The notes under the pieces: generated by a model
Databases searched by the model: none
What the model was told of the DNA's origin: nothing
The model's input: the letters and a program-made list of their open reading frames with translations, nothing else
Translations under genes and position numbers: made by a program
Assembly: GCA_036924085.1 (NCBI GenBank)
Contig: JAVGWX010000013.1
Location: 52,930,404 to 52,994,403 of the forward strand
Length of the DNA stretch: 64,000 bases
Origin: Ariolimax columbianus
Taxonomy: Eukaryota > Mollusca > Gastropoda > Stylommatophora > Arionidae
Direction of reading: 5' to 3'
In this document: positions 40,501-52,500 of the stretch, in pieces
How the letters are laid out: each line of letters starts with the position of its first letter
Numbering within the stretch: the first letter of the stretch is position 1

Positions 40501-43500
40501 TCCAACCCTCGCGGAAAGAGTGCTTATATTAGTTCAAACCCAATCGTCGTTTCCCCTCGCGGGGTTGCGGCGTCCCTACTGGTGACTCTGGATAACTTTG
40601 TGCTGATCGCATGGCCTTATGTGCCGGCGACGCATCTTTCAAATGTCTGCCCTATCAAATGTCGATGGTACGTGACATGCCTACCATGTTTGTAACGGGT
40701 AACGGGAAATCAGGGTTCGATTCTGGATAGGGAGCATGAGAAACGGCTACCACATCCAAGGAAGGCAGCAGGCACGCAACTTACCCACTCCCGGCACGGG
40801 GAGGTAGTGACGAAAAATAACAATACAGGACTCTTTCGAGGCCCCGTAATTGGAATGAGTACACTTTAAACCCTTTAACAAGGATCTATTGGAGGGCAAG
40901 TCTGGTGCCAGAAGCCGCGGTAATTCCAGCTCCAATAGCGTATATTAAAGTTGTTGCAGTTAAAAAGCTCGTAGTTGGATCTCAGGCGCAGGCGGGCGGT
41001 CCGGCTCGCGCCGGTTCACTGCCCGTTGTCTCCTGCCCTACCGTCTGCCGGCTCTCTCCCACGGGTGCTCTTCGCTGAGCGTCCTGGGTGGCCGGCGCGT
41101 TTACTTTGAAAAAATTAGAGTGTTCAAAAGTCTAAATGCACACTTTGATGGGATAACAAACGAAATGCTGATGGGGCTGGGCCAAACAGCGAAGAGGAAA
41201 CTGCTATCGGTCCTGAACCAAAGCTGGAAAAGGGGAATTGTACCCCAGGCATGGAAAGACGCAGTACTTGTACCAGTACCAAAAAAAGGAAAGGACAAAA
41301 CAGATCCAAATGGATACAGGCCTATCAGCCTACTGAGCTGTGTCGGCAAACTGATGGAACGTATGATAAACACCAGACTTATGTGGCATCTGGAAGAAAA
41401 ACGAATACTAATTCCACAGCAAGCCGGCTTTAGACAGCACAGATCCACTGAGGACCAGGTCATCCTCATAGCCCAGGAAATAGAAGATGCCTACCAGGCA
41501 CAGAAACACACAGTAGCGGTTTGGGTAAACCTGGAAAAGGCATTTGACAAAGTCTGGAAAAATGGACTTAGAGTCAAGCTAAGAAGAAGTGATGTTTGTG
41601 GGAAAATGTACAAGTGGATCAACCACTACCTCAAAAACAGAACGGCCAGAGTCCAAGTACAAGGGCAGATGAGCAAAAAGGTGACACTCGAGCAGGGAGT
41701 ACCCCAAGGGGGAGTACTGTCACCCACACTCTTCCTGGTGTATATAAATGACATTACAGAGAATATACCAAGAAGAGTCCATAGCTCAATGTTTGCAGAC
41801 GATCTGGCTATGTGGACCTCTGAAAAGAATCTCACCATAGCAAAGAAATCGGATGCAGCAGGCCCTAACATCGCTGGAAGAGTGGGCAAACTCATGGCTG
41901 GTCAAAATAAACAATGAGAAAACCACATGCACAATATTCTCGCTTTCAATCAAACCCCAAAATACCAAATTAAGTTTAAATGGCAAATTCCTGCAGCCAA
42001 ACGACAACCCAAACTATCTGGGAGTCACATTTGATCGGCGCATGACATGGAAAAGTCAGATCGAGAGAAACCGAATGAGAGCCAGAGAAAGAATGGCAAT
42101 CATGAGGAAACTTGCTGGCACAAGCTGGGGAGCAGACGAAAGCATACTAAAGAAACTGTACACTGGAAGAGTGAGACCAGTTCTCGAGTATGGCATTGCG
42201 GCATGGACAACAGCAGCAAAGGCGAAATTCGATAAAGTTAGCAAACTTCAAAACCAAGCCATGAGAGTTATAACAGGAGGCATGAAGTCAACGCCAATTG
42301 TAGAACTTGAAAAGATTACAAATCTGCAATCCATGACCGACAGAAGAGACTGCAGAGCCCAGCAGCAAGCAGAGAAACTCAGAAGACTGACAGACAATTC
42401 AATGCATCAGAGACTAAATAGATTTGGAAATGGGAAACTAAAGCGGAGAAACTTTGCAGAAATAGCCAAAGCAAATATGAACGAAGACCTTATGAACGCA
42501 CTAACAACACCAAAGCCCATCCCTACTGTATGAAAACCTACCTGGAGGCAGCATATATTTCCAGAGGTGGTAGAAAACATACCAGGTATTGAAAACAAAA
42601 ACAGCCAGACTGAAAAAGAAAGAAGAGACATAACCCTGAGGTACATAACGAAAAACTACCCAAGCATGGACTGGACCCATGCATACACCGATGGCTCTGT
42701 AACAAACACAACACAGAACGGAGGGGCAGGGGTATTCCTGAGCCTACCAAATGGTAGAAAAATAACACTGTCAGTGGCAACTGGAAAATTCTCAAGCAAT
42801 TTCAGAGGAGAGGCAGAGGCACTGAGGGCTGCAGTATAAGCAATGCTGACAAGCGAAAGCAATGAAAGCCAGATAGTCCTGTTTACAGATGCCCTGGCTG
42901 TAGTCACAGCACTAAAAAGCCAGAACAATACTGAACTTAATGATTTAAGAGCAGTACTCTGTCAACTATGCCAGCAGTCCGCACCAAAAAGAGTAGTGGT
43001 ACAGTGGGTTCCATCCCACTGTAACATCCAAGGCAACGAGGAGGCAGACAGACTGGCAAAAGAAGGTACAAGACTACCACAACCAGATTCTAGTGTGACA
43101 TACGAAGAGTCCAAAAGGCTTATTAGGGCCAGATACATGGCCAAATGGGAAACAGAACATACTGGCTACACAAAAAATGATGCCTATTACCGGTTGAACA
43201 GAAGAGAGCAGGTCGTGGTCTTCAGACTTCGCACTGGCCACAATAGACTTAGGTACCACCTATTCAACAAATTGAAGATAGGTGGCACTGACGAATGCCC
43301 GTGTGGTACCGGGAAAATGACCGCTGAGCATTTGCTGCAAAACTGCCCGACATACGAGGACCAGAGAAAGCACATGTGGCCATCACCAGTGGCAACACTA
43401 GACAAGCTCTATGGCAGTGTCGACAGCCTCAGGATGGCCGCTGCTTTTTTCGAAAAAATACAGGTTGACGTTTGACAGCGTACGAAGAAGAAGAAGAAGT

Positions 43501-46500
43501 AGAAGATTCCACTCGTTATATCCCCATACATTTGTTGTCAAAATAGGAAATGTGCAATAAAGATATGAGAAAAATAATTGCCGACAAAATTAAACTAAGA
43601 GTTGAATGTTTCAATCCATCAACAATAATAAAAGATGGAAATGGCAATCCAATAATAAGCAATAACTTAAAAAGGATGAGATTTGAAGTATACTTCAAGC
43701 AAGTAATTAACTCTGCTGACGAATATGAAAACAGAAGATTCACCTCTATATAGTAAATTAAAAGAACTATCAATTACAGCAGCAGAAGTCAAGGAAATTA
43801 TCAAAACATTCACAAAACAAGGTACCAGGAGTCAACAGCATTACAATAGAAGCTGTGCAAGCATGTTGTGATATTGGAGTAAAGTGGTTGTCAAGAATAT
43901 TAATACAGCATGGACAGAACTAAATGTTCCTGAAAAATGGCAAACAACTATAGTCATTCCACGTGGATGCAAAACAAAAGAAATGAAAGACTTTTGAGAT
44001 CCTAGAAAAAAGGTCAAGGACCATAACGGAACCCCAGCTAAGTGATGCACAGTGTAGATTTAGAAAGAGCAGAGACTGCAAGGATGCTTTGTGTTACAAC
44101 AGATTTTTGTGAGCTAACTTTTGAAAAAAATGCGAAATGGATAATTGCCTTTATTTACCAGAAGACTTTTGATCAACTCAAAAGAAATAAATAATGGAGA
44201 ATTCTTTAAGATTACGGAGTACAAGGACAGCTTTTGGACAATAAATACGAATAGACAAGGCTCTGTGAAAGCAACATGTAGACTTACAAAAAGGTTTGAG
44301 ATTACTACTAGTGTATGACATGGATATGTACTATCACCCTTGTTATTCATAATATGGACAGGATATAACTTCTGAGGCACCCAAAGAATCGTCCACATTG
44401 AACAACATGATCCAAGTATCAAATATCAAGAGAAAAACGCTCGAGATGTGAGTAAAGCTACTGCAACTCACCACTTAATGTCTTTTTCAGGGTGTACAAA
44501 AGAGTAAACCTACTCATTGTGGGCATTCGAAATAACAACTAGGCCAGGGGGAAGATACAAATATTTTGGGTAGATTTTTAACTACAATTTTTGAATTTTG
44601 TCTAGGCAGCGGCCGTTAAGCCTACTCTTTTTTATTTCTAGCTGCCAAGGGATTTTCAACGTGTTCAACACTACCCAGAGATAAGGGAAATTTATACCAG
44701 AAGATCCATGTAAAAAATTCCCAGATTCAAATATCAGCAGGACTTCCGGGAATCGAGGCGGACAGCTTACCTCAAGACCACTGAGCCTCTCTCCAGGTGT
44801 TATCATTTAGTTTTAGTTCCTTCTCACGTTCTCTTTTCCATGTATTTTTGGGTTTACCTCTCCCTCTCTTCCCCAGAGAATAAATGCGATTGGAAAAGGA
44901 AGACTCAAGCAAAGCAGCTTTATGGTATCAGTGAAAGAAATGTTAAGAACAGATCCTATAAATGGCACGCCACAAATAAGACCCATGCACATTACACACA
45001 TGCTTCCCACCTGAAGAAAAATGTGCTTCCTAGAGCTGAAATTGGGGGGAAAAAAAAAAAGCAGCCAGACAAAAATACAAAGAAGAGTCCTAACTATAAA
45101 ACACATAGCAACTACCCAAGCAACATATATGTTTGAATCAGCATCAAATGCAACAAAGAACGGAGGTGTAGGGATCTTTCTAAGCCTAAAATACAGTATA
45201 AAAAATAGCTATCAGTGGCAACTGGAAAATTCTCAAGTAACCAGAGCAGAGACAGAAATTCTAATGACAGATGAAAACACAGAAAGACACGCGTTGTACT
45301 CTTCACAGACACCATGTCAGTGGTTGGCGCACTAGGGAGCCAGAATAATACAGACCTAAAGGAACTAAGAGTGATACTTTATAAACTATATCACCAGTTC
45401 AGGATTCCATTTCATTGCAATATCTTTCGCAATGAAGAGGCTGACAGACTGTCAAGAGAAAGTGGAAAGCTATCTCAACCTGATATAGGTATAACTTGTG
45501 AAGAGACCAAGTTGTTTACCAGATGTAGATACAGGAACAAGTGGGAAGTAAAACACACAGGTCATCAACCAAATGACGCATATTAACTCGGCTTCCTAGT
45601 AGCCCTCCCTGGAAACAGGCTGTTTTCATGGTAGCCTGGCTAACAAAGTGGGAGGGGGTCAAAGTGATCCCCACAGTAGTGAGTGGTATGCAGATGAAGC
45701 CAAGCATAGCACAACCACCTGGAGGACCCCGGTCCACCTTCATCCGCACGCTCGGGATGTGAGAAAAGCTTAACTTCCTTAACGTCCTATTCAGAGCGCA
45801 CAAATGAGTAACCTACTCATTGTAGGCATTAGCAAACAACAACATAAATTAAGAATTGGACATACAGATGAATGTGTCTGCAGCACTGACAAAATGTCTA
45901 CTGAACATCTGCTACAAAGGTGTCCAACATACGAGCAACAGAGAAAGCATGTGTGGCCATCACCAATGCCATTCCTGGACAAGCTCTATGGAGATAACCA
46001 CTTCTTTCTTTAGATATATTCAAGTTGACGTCTGAAGGCATACGAAGAAGAAGATGGTCATTTTAAACAAAATGCTAGAGAACAACTATGCAAAAATGTA
46101 TAATACACCAATAAACAGCTTTATCAGGAAACAAAATTGGGAGTGACACAGTGCAGAGTCAGACACTAAAATTTGGAATGGCAGTCCACAGATCAAGCAC
46201 TCAATAGGGAAAACAACACCAAAAAACTATACATGCTTTAATAATCTGTCCAGGCAAGTGAACAGGTCAACATGTGTAGCTATATCGTATAAACTGTATC
46301 AGTTGATATGATGAGAATAACAAAGTAACACTAACCACGCATTTTGAAATCCTTTTTCTCTGGGGGTTTATCTACAACAAACTGAAGGACAAAGAGATAG
46401 TAGCCATCTTCCCACACTCGAACTAATTTGCCATTCTGAAAAACAAAACAAAAACATCAGGTCTATACTATGCTAGAAAAATACATTTCAATTTAATACC

Positions 46501-49500
46501 AACTGACAATTGTTTGCATTAAGTAAGAAAATAAATGTACAGATTTGTGAAGTATTTAACAGCAATTTGACTTTTACTATCAAGTACACTTTATAAGACC
46601 TTAGAGGACATTTGTATAATGCACAAGGTACAATAAAAATGTGTGGTTTCAGCTAGCAGTTTGTCTTTCTTGTTGTTTTTGCCTCCCACCTTTATATTCA
46701 GCTTAAAAATGAAACATAGAAGCATTAATTATACCTGCTCAAGCTCGCTTCCTGGTTTTATATTAGTTTTGTTCTGTCCAACGGAAGCAATAGTTATGAT
46801 TGCTTCATCTGCCCTTCTTACTCTCACTTTGTCAGCTACCTCATCTTGTTTAGCCTGTGCTTGTTTATTTATAGCCTCTTTAACTGATGCATCTTTTTGT
46901 TTTTTTGCAACTTCATCTGCTGGTACTTTTGTGACTTTGGTTGCCTTAGTAATGAGAAAGTTGAGAACAAATGTAATTAATATAAATTCATGAAAATATT
47001 ATTTACAGAGCAGACTGAAATATATAAAATGTTAATGTCACATAATTAAGTTGTGTAACAACCATTAATAATATCTGACATATCTATAAAAGCCATGTAC
47101 TAGATCAGTTCTGAAATAATTTAGAATCCCCAAAGAACTAAGCAAAAAATGGTTTATTTTAAAAAGAAACTAATCAAACAGACCCTCTCGTGTTCACTAC
47201 CTTGCATGTCTCAATCATCACATGAGCTGGCTAGGGAACACGAAGGCTTTCAGAAAGGTCATCCAAACAGGACATGTCAAGGCGGAAAGATCAGACTAGA
47301 AACAGACACCTAGAGTATAATAGGTTGGATCAAGGCCAACCACTTAGATCCGCAAAAACAAAGCTGGTTATGGAAACATTGACAATCAAACAAAAGAAAA
47401 CAGTCTTGGCAAAGGAAAGACCTCAGATTATCAGAGCTATGATGCAGTGTAATAAAAGCTGCAAAGAAGATACAGTGCTGACAACTTTTTTGAGTACCAA
47501 GAAACCAATGGAAATGGCCACATGGAATGTTATGATTCTGTATCTGACAGAGAAAGTGACACAGATAGCCAAGGAAATGAGGAACTACAAGATGGCAGTA
47601 TTGGGTATGTGCGAGACAAGATGGAGCTATCTACGCTGGAAATGAAGAGGATGCACAAAGTGGCAATGATGTCGTCTAAAGAGGCGTAGATGGCACTAAT
47701 ACAGTGGGAGGCCACAGAATTAGCACTGCAAGTTTCAAAATTAAAAAGAAGTACACCAACATGAGCATCATCCAGTGCTACAAACTCACAAATGACACAG
47801 AAGTTGAACAGAAAGACATTTTATAACAAACTGCAGGAGGTCCTTAATTCACAGTAAAGAAGAGATCTCACAATTCTGATGGGGGATTTTAATGCTGATA
47901 GGAGCAAACAGCCATGGGATATGAACAAATCATGGGAATATATGGAGTAGGCCAAGTGAATTAAAATGGAGAGATAGTCGTAGAATTGTGCCCTTTCAAC
48001 AAAATGGTCTTTTCGAGCAGTATTTTTCAGCACAAGAGCATCCACAAAACAACATGAAGATCACCGAATCATAGAACAGAAAACCAGATTGATCACATCT
48101 GCATTAACCAAACCCTCAGAACTACACTGCAGAATGTAAAAGTAAAAAGGAGAGAGGATGCTGCATCAGTCCGCTACAAGCTGATGGGAACACTGCAGCT
48201 TAAGCTCAAGCAGTTGAGCAACAGGGTCTGATGGCAGTACTACCAAACTGTTGAAATACACATGTGACCCCAAGAGTTAGAAACAAAATCCTCATTTCCC
48301 TATACAAAGGAAAGGACCTCGCTCTGAATGTATCAGCTACAGGTCCATCACATTACTGTCTGTTGCCGAAAGTCTTTGCCCACAAACTTCACTCCTGCAC
48401 ACAATCTTTGCTGAAAAGAAATCAGCACCCCCAACAATGGTTTCAATGCCTTTTTTGTTCTTGACCTACTCATGGAGATGCATCACCTGGTGATCAGCAA
48501 GGTTGTGTCCTTGCCCGGCATCATTCTGCCGTGCCATGGACTGGATCTTCGGCCAGCTGGAGACATACAACTCAGGAGTCGCCATCGGATCACTGTGTGT
48601 GATCAACCTCTGCTGTAATGCACAATTGTCTTCATTTCTACTAGGTAATTTGTCATTTTCTCACCAGTAGGGCTCATTTACCCCTCTGTAGTATCAACTG
48701 AATATGGCACTTTGTTACCTTGTGTTGTAGTTTATAGCACGGCTGTGCTATCTGTGTCTTTCAGCCTGACACATCCAGTTTTAACAGAGCATTTTCTAGA
48801 CTGGGTTTGCCTTCCCTCTTCGATATGTATTCTCTCAGTCAGGCTGCCCGGGTGCAGTCTTTTTCAGGGTCACCACTTGGGGGCAGAATAAGGTATGTCA
48901 GTTGTTTCACTGACCCTGATGCAAGCTGCAAGCTATGAGTCCCTGGCTGATGTCAACTCATTCACTGCTGAGTCTTCTGCAGTCATCTGTCTAATTGCCA
49001 TCTTTATCCATGGCAATCGTAACATCTTTCTCATGATACCCTTGGTGAGTTCCTGTGCAGGGCGTGTCTGTTTTCTATGGTTACTGGCATATAGGCATGG
49101 CCTCAGTCAGTGGATGTTATTGGAAAAAGTTAAAGAGGCACATCATGCTCCATAGAACTTCACATTCCATAACATTTACTTCCAAATGAAAGTATTTGAA
49201 AGAAATGTACTCTCCAATATAATGAACTAGAAGAAATACATATTGATTGATTAGTTCGTTTTTTCGCTCCAAGTGGAACATTGGGCCACCAATTGCAGGT
49301 GACCCCTTCACATGAAGCCTGTAATTGAGCATTTGCAGTTTCATAGCAATGGTTTTACATGATGACATTGCTAGACCCACATACAGCTCTCTCTAGTCGT
49401 GTTTGCTAAATACTTGCAAAGATGTGGTTGGCCTATTTTTTTTTATCGTGAGTTAGAAACATATATACAAGTAACATATACCATATCTGATTTGCTCTCA

Positions 49501-52500
49501 AACAGACAAATGTGTAGTTAATCTTAAAAATTGTGCTACTCACAGGAGCTCCATAGCTTGCAAAATCTGGATCTTTATAAATGTATTGCTAAAATAGAAT
49601 AAAATATTGTCATTATAAAGTCCACAAATGATAGCCCTACAGGAAAGTAAGTTTCGTTTGTGTTTTTGTCTCTGTGCTGTATCTGACCATACCGATTTTT
49701 AAATTTTAATCAAATTCCATTTTAATTGACACAAAAAAAATGTTCATATGAAAATAAGAGTAAGTGAATTAGAAATTCTTAGAAATGATCTATACAAAGG
49801 AAGTATATGAGCTATGAACAACATGGATGAAACTGTTTTGCCCAGGATCTCAAACTATAAAATCTTTGAGTACCTATGTTAAAAAGAAATCTTAAAAAAA
49901 AACTGACACAACAAGAGTGACACAAATGCATGCACTTATAGGGATGTTATGAGAAACTGCTGCAGTACTAAAGGTCAAAAGCCTATAAAATTATACATAA
50001 GTATGACTCAGTTACAGCACCGTGACAGACACAAAATGAAACCAACATTACGGCCACAAGGACTTTGTCGAGGACACGGAACAAATGAAAACACCTAACA
50101 AATCACACAATAAACAAAAACAATGTATCAGTCCTATTAGCAAGAAAGTGGATGAGAATGTGTGAATCATTGTATACTACTTACACAGAGTAGGCCAAAC
50201 AAAAAATTATAATACAAGAACCAATTCTAACACATACCACTACACAAGCATATATATCAAGAAACATAAATACATATATACACATACATATATGCACATG
50301 TACATACAGACACATATATAAGGAAACAGCAATAGATGTATTAACATAATAATAAGAGGGAGATATAAATAAATACAAGTGAAAGAGTAAAGGGGGGAAA
50401 AACAGAGATCGAAAAAGAGGAATGTGCAGTGGAGCTTATGTAAATGTATGGATTGTATTCAAACCATGAGGTTTAAGGCTTCCTGTAAGGAAGCTTAACA
50501 ATTCTTGAAAAAAACCAGGAAGCCATCATCAGTGGTGCAGGAGACAATGATATTGATTTTACCATAGTGTCCAGGTATAATCAAATGGTTGGCGAATGGA
50601 GAGTCAAGAGTTATTCTAAATGTCATTGAGATGTTGGCAAGATGTATTTCGTATATATAACTTGTTTACCAGTGTAGCCCATCCTAAGTCACGGTACCAT
50701 TTAAATATTATATAACAGGTTTAACGTTACATCTATCCTAGGTGATGCTACTATTTACACGTATATATGACAGGTTTAACGTTACATCTATCCTAGGTGA
50801 TGCTACTATTTACACGTATATATGACAGGTTTAACGTTACATCTATCCTAGGTGATGCTACTATTTACACATATATATGACAGGGTTAACGTTATTGTAT
50901 CACTTTATTTACTAACTTGTTTCCTTACCACTATCACTCCTTAACTCACACTTTAATTAAACCACTAACAATTCTTTTAACAAAAGCAAACCAAAGAATG
51001 TTTATTTCACAAACATCATACACATCATATCAATAAACTAGGCTCGTAAATCGTATCATATTGTTCATAAATTATTAACTAATTTTAATCTCTCAAGAAT
51101 TTTGTTATCACACTACTCTAACTAACTATAATTACTGTCATTTTATATGCACGAGAAACTTGACATGGAGAAAGAATAATCAGCTAAATTGAGATTAACA
51201 TGAAGAGAACCAAGAATCAATCATGCTGGAGGGAGAGCAGAACAATTGACACGTGAAGATGAAGATATAAAGACCAGAACTGGAAAGGTAAGAATGGCAT
51301 TCCCGACACTAAACAGCATATGGTGATCCAGAGAAACCAAATTTAGAATATTCAATGTCACGTCAGTACTATTGAATGAAGCCAAAACATGAAGAACAAC
51401 AAAGGCAATACAACAAAGACGCCAGTTCTTTGTTAACAAATGCCTACGATGAATAATGAGGAATGAAGACCTGTGGAAAAGGAGCCAACAACAGTCACTG
51501 GAACAATAAAGAGGAGAAAATGGGGCTGGATAAGACATACACAGAGGAAGGTCCCGTCCAACATAGCCAGGCAGATTCACATGAAATCTTCAAGAGAAGA
51601 AAAATATGAGTAGACCTAAAATTACACAGAGAAGAGAGAGTGAGAGGGAACTGCAGTTAAATGGTCACACCTGGAGAGAGGCAGAAAGGGTAGCCGAGGA
51701 CTGTATTTGCTGGTGAGATGTGGTCAACGGCCAATACATCAACATCAACAGGAGTGATGGGCTTCGATGATGATTGACTTTACAAAATAATGTGTGTTGC
51801 TGCAAGATAAGGTACCATGGCGGTGAGATTTGAGTCGACTTCTGACCAACGTCAATCATGTTTCTTTCACATCTGTTGGTTACCAAAGGAGCACCAGGAA
51901 ATACCACATGCGTTGAAAAATCAAACTGAAAGATTGGGAGATGGCAGAACAAAATCTAATGGGCAGAGGAAGTATGAGGATGAAAAGTAAGAACCAGTTT
52001 GACATGGTGAGATAGAGGCTGGTGGGATGGGGGTGTGAGAGTAAGTACAAGAGATAAGGATTACACGCTTCAGGGTCGATATGCCTGTGGAAAAAGTCAA
52101 ACATGTCATAGGTTTTGTAGAATGTCTTCATCTTCCTGGCATTGGCAATGAAGGCACAGTAGCGGGGAAAATTGGAATGAGTCGTGACAAGATTGAGGGT
52201 GAGAAGTGTAAAGGAGATAGCCATGTATGTGTGTGGATTTATAATAAATGGTGGGCAGCTAGTGACATTGATGTAAAGAAAGTAGAATGATATAAGAGAA
52301 ATGATGAGATGTGAGGAATATTGTTGAATATAAATTGTTAACACAGTCTGTGAAGCTAGAGAGGTCAGCCTCAGACAAGTCAGTAATACTGATACAGTCA
52401 TCAATGTATCATTAGTACATCAGAGGAAAAGAACCCTGACAGTGAGATCAAATGGCCCATAAAATGACAAAGGTAGCTGGATCTTATCTTAGTGCTCATA

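Larger units (their letters stand above)
39608..43505 (+). mobile_element. Chimeric retrocopy: 18S piece + ETS-like + 5' half of 18S + 3' half of LINE-I + (GAA)n tail
   Basis: One 3.9-kb block lies between perfect 13-bp duplications. Parts, all in the same sense: 39608-39689 internal 18S piece; 39690-40326 GC-rich spacer; 40327-41129 18S from its 5' end; 41130-43483 LINE-I from within the RT to its end; 43484-43505 GAA tail. The tail and duplication show insertion by target-primed reverse transcription. The order fits an RT that started on LINE RNA, switched to pre-rRNA, then switched once more. Confidence 0.9.

Noticed and set aside
40327..41129. Functional 18S rRNA gene
   Set aside because: Only the first ~800 bp are present, with deletions and substitutions in universally conserved positions, and it is part of a retrotransposed block.
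46643..46993. 116-codon plus-strand ORF as a gene
   Set aside because: It is the antisense shadow of the TMEM87 exon 46735-46944.
51880..52404. 174-codon minus-strand ORF as a host gene
   Set aside because: It overlaps the Penelope-like RT reading in mixed frames; part of the text is the out-of-frame version of that RT.
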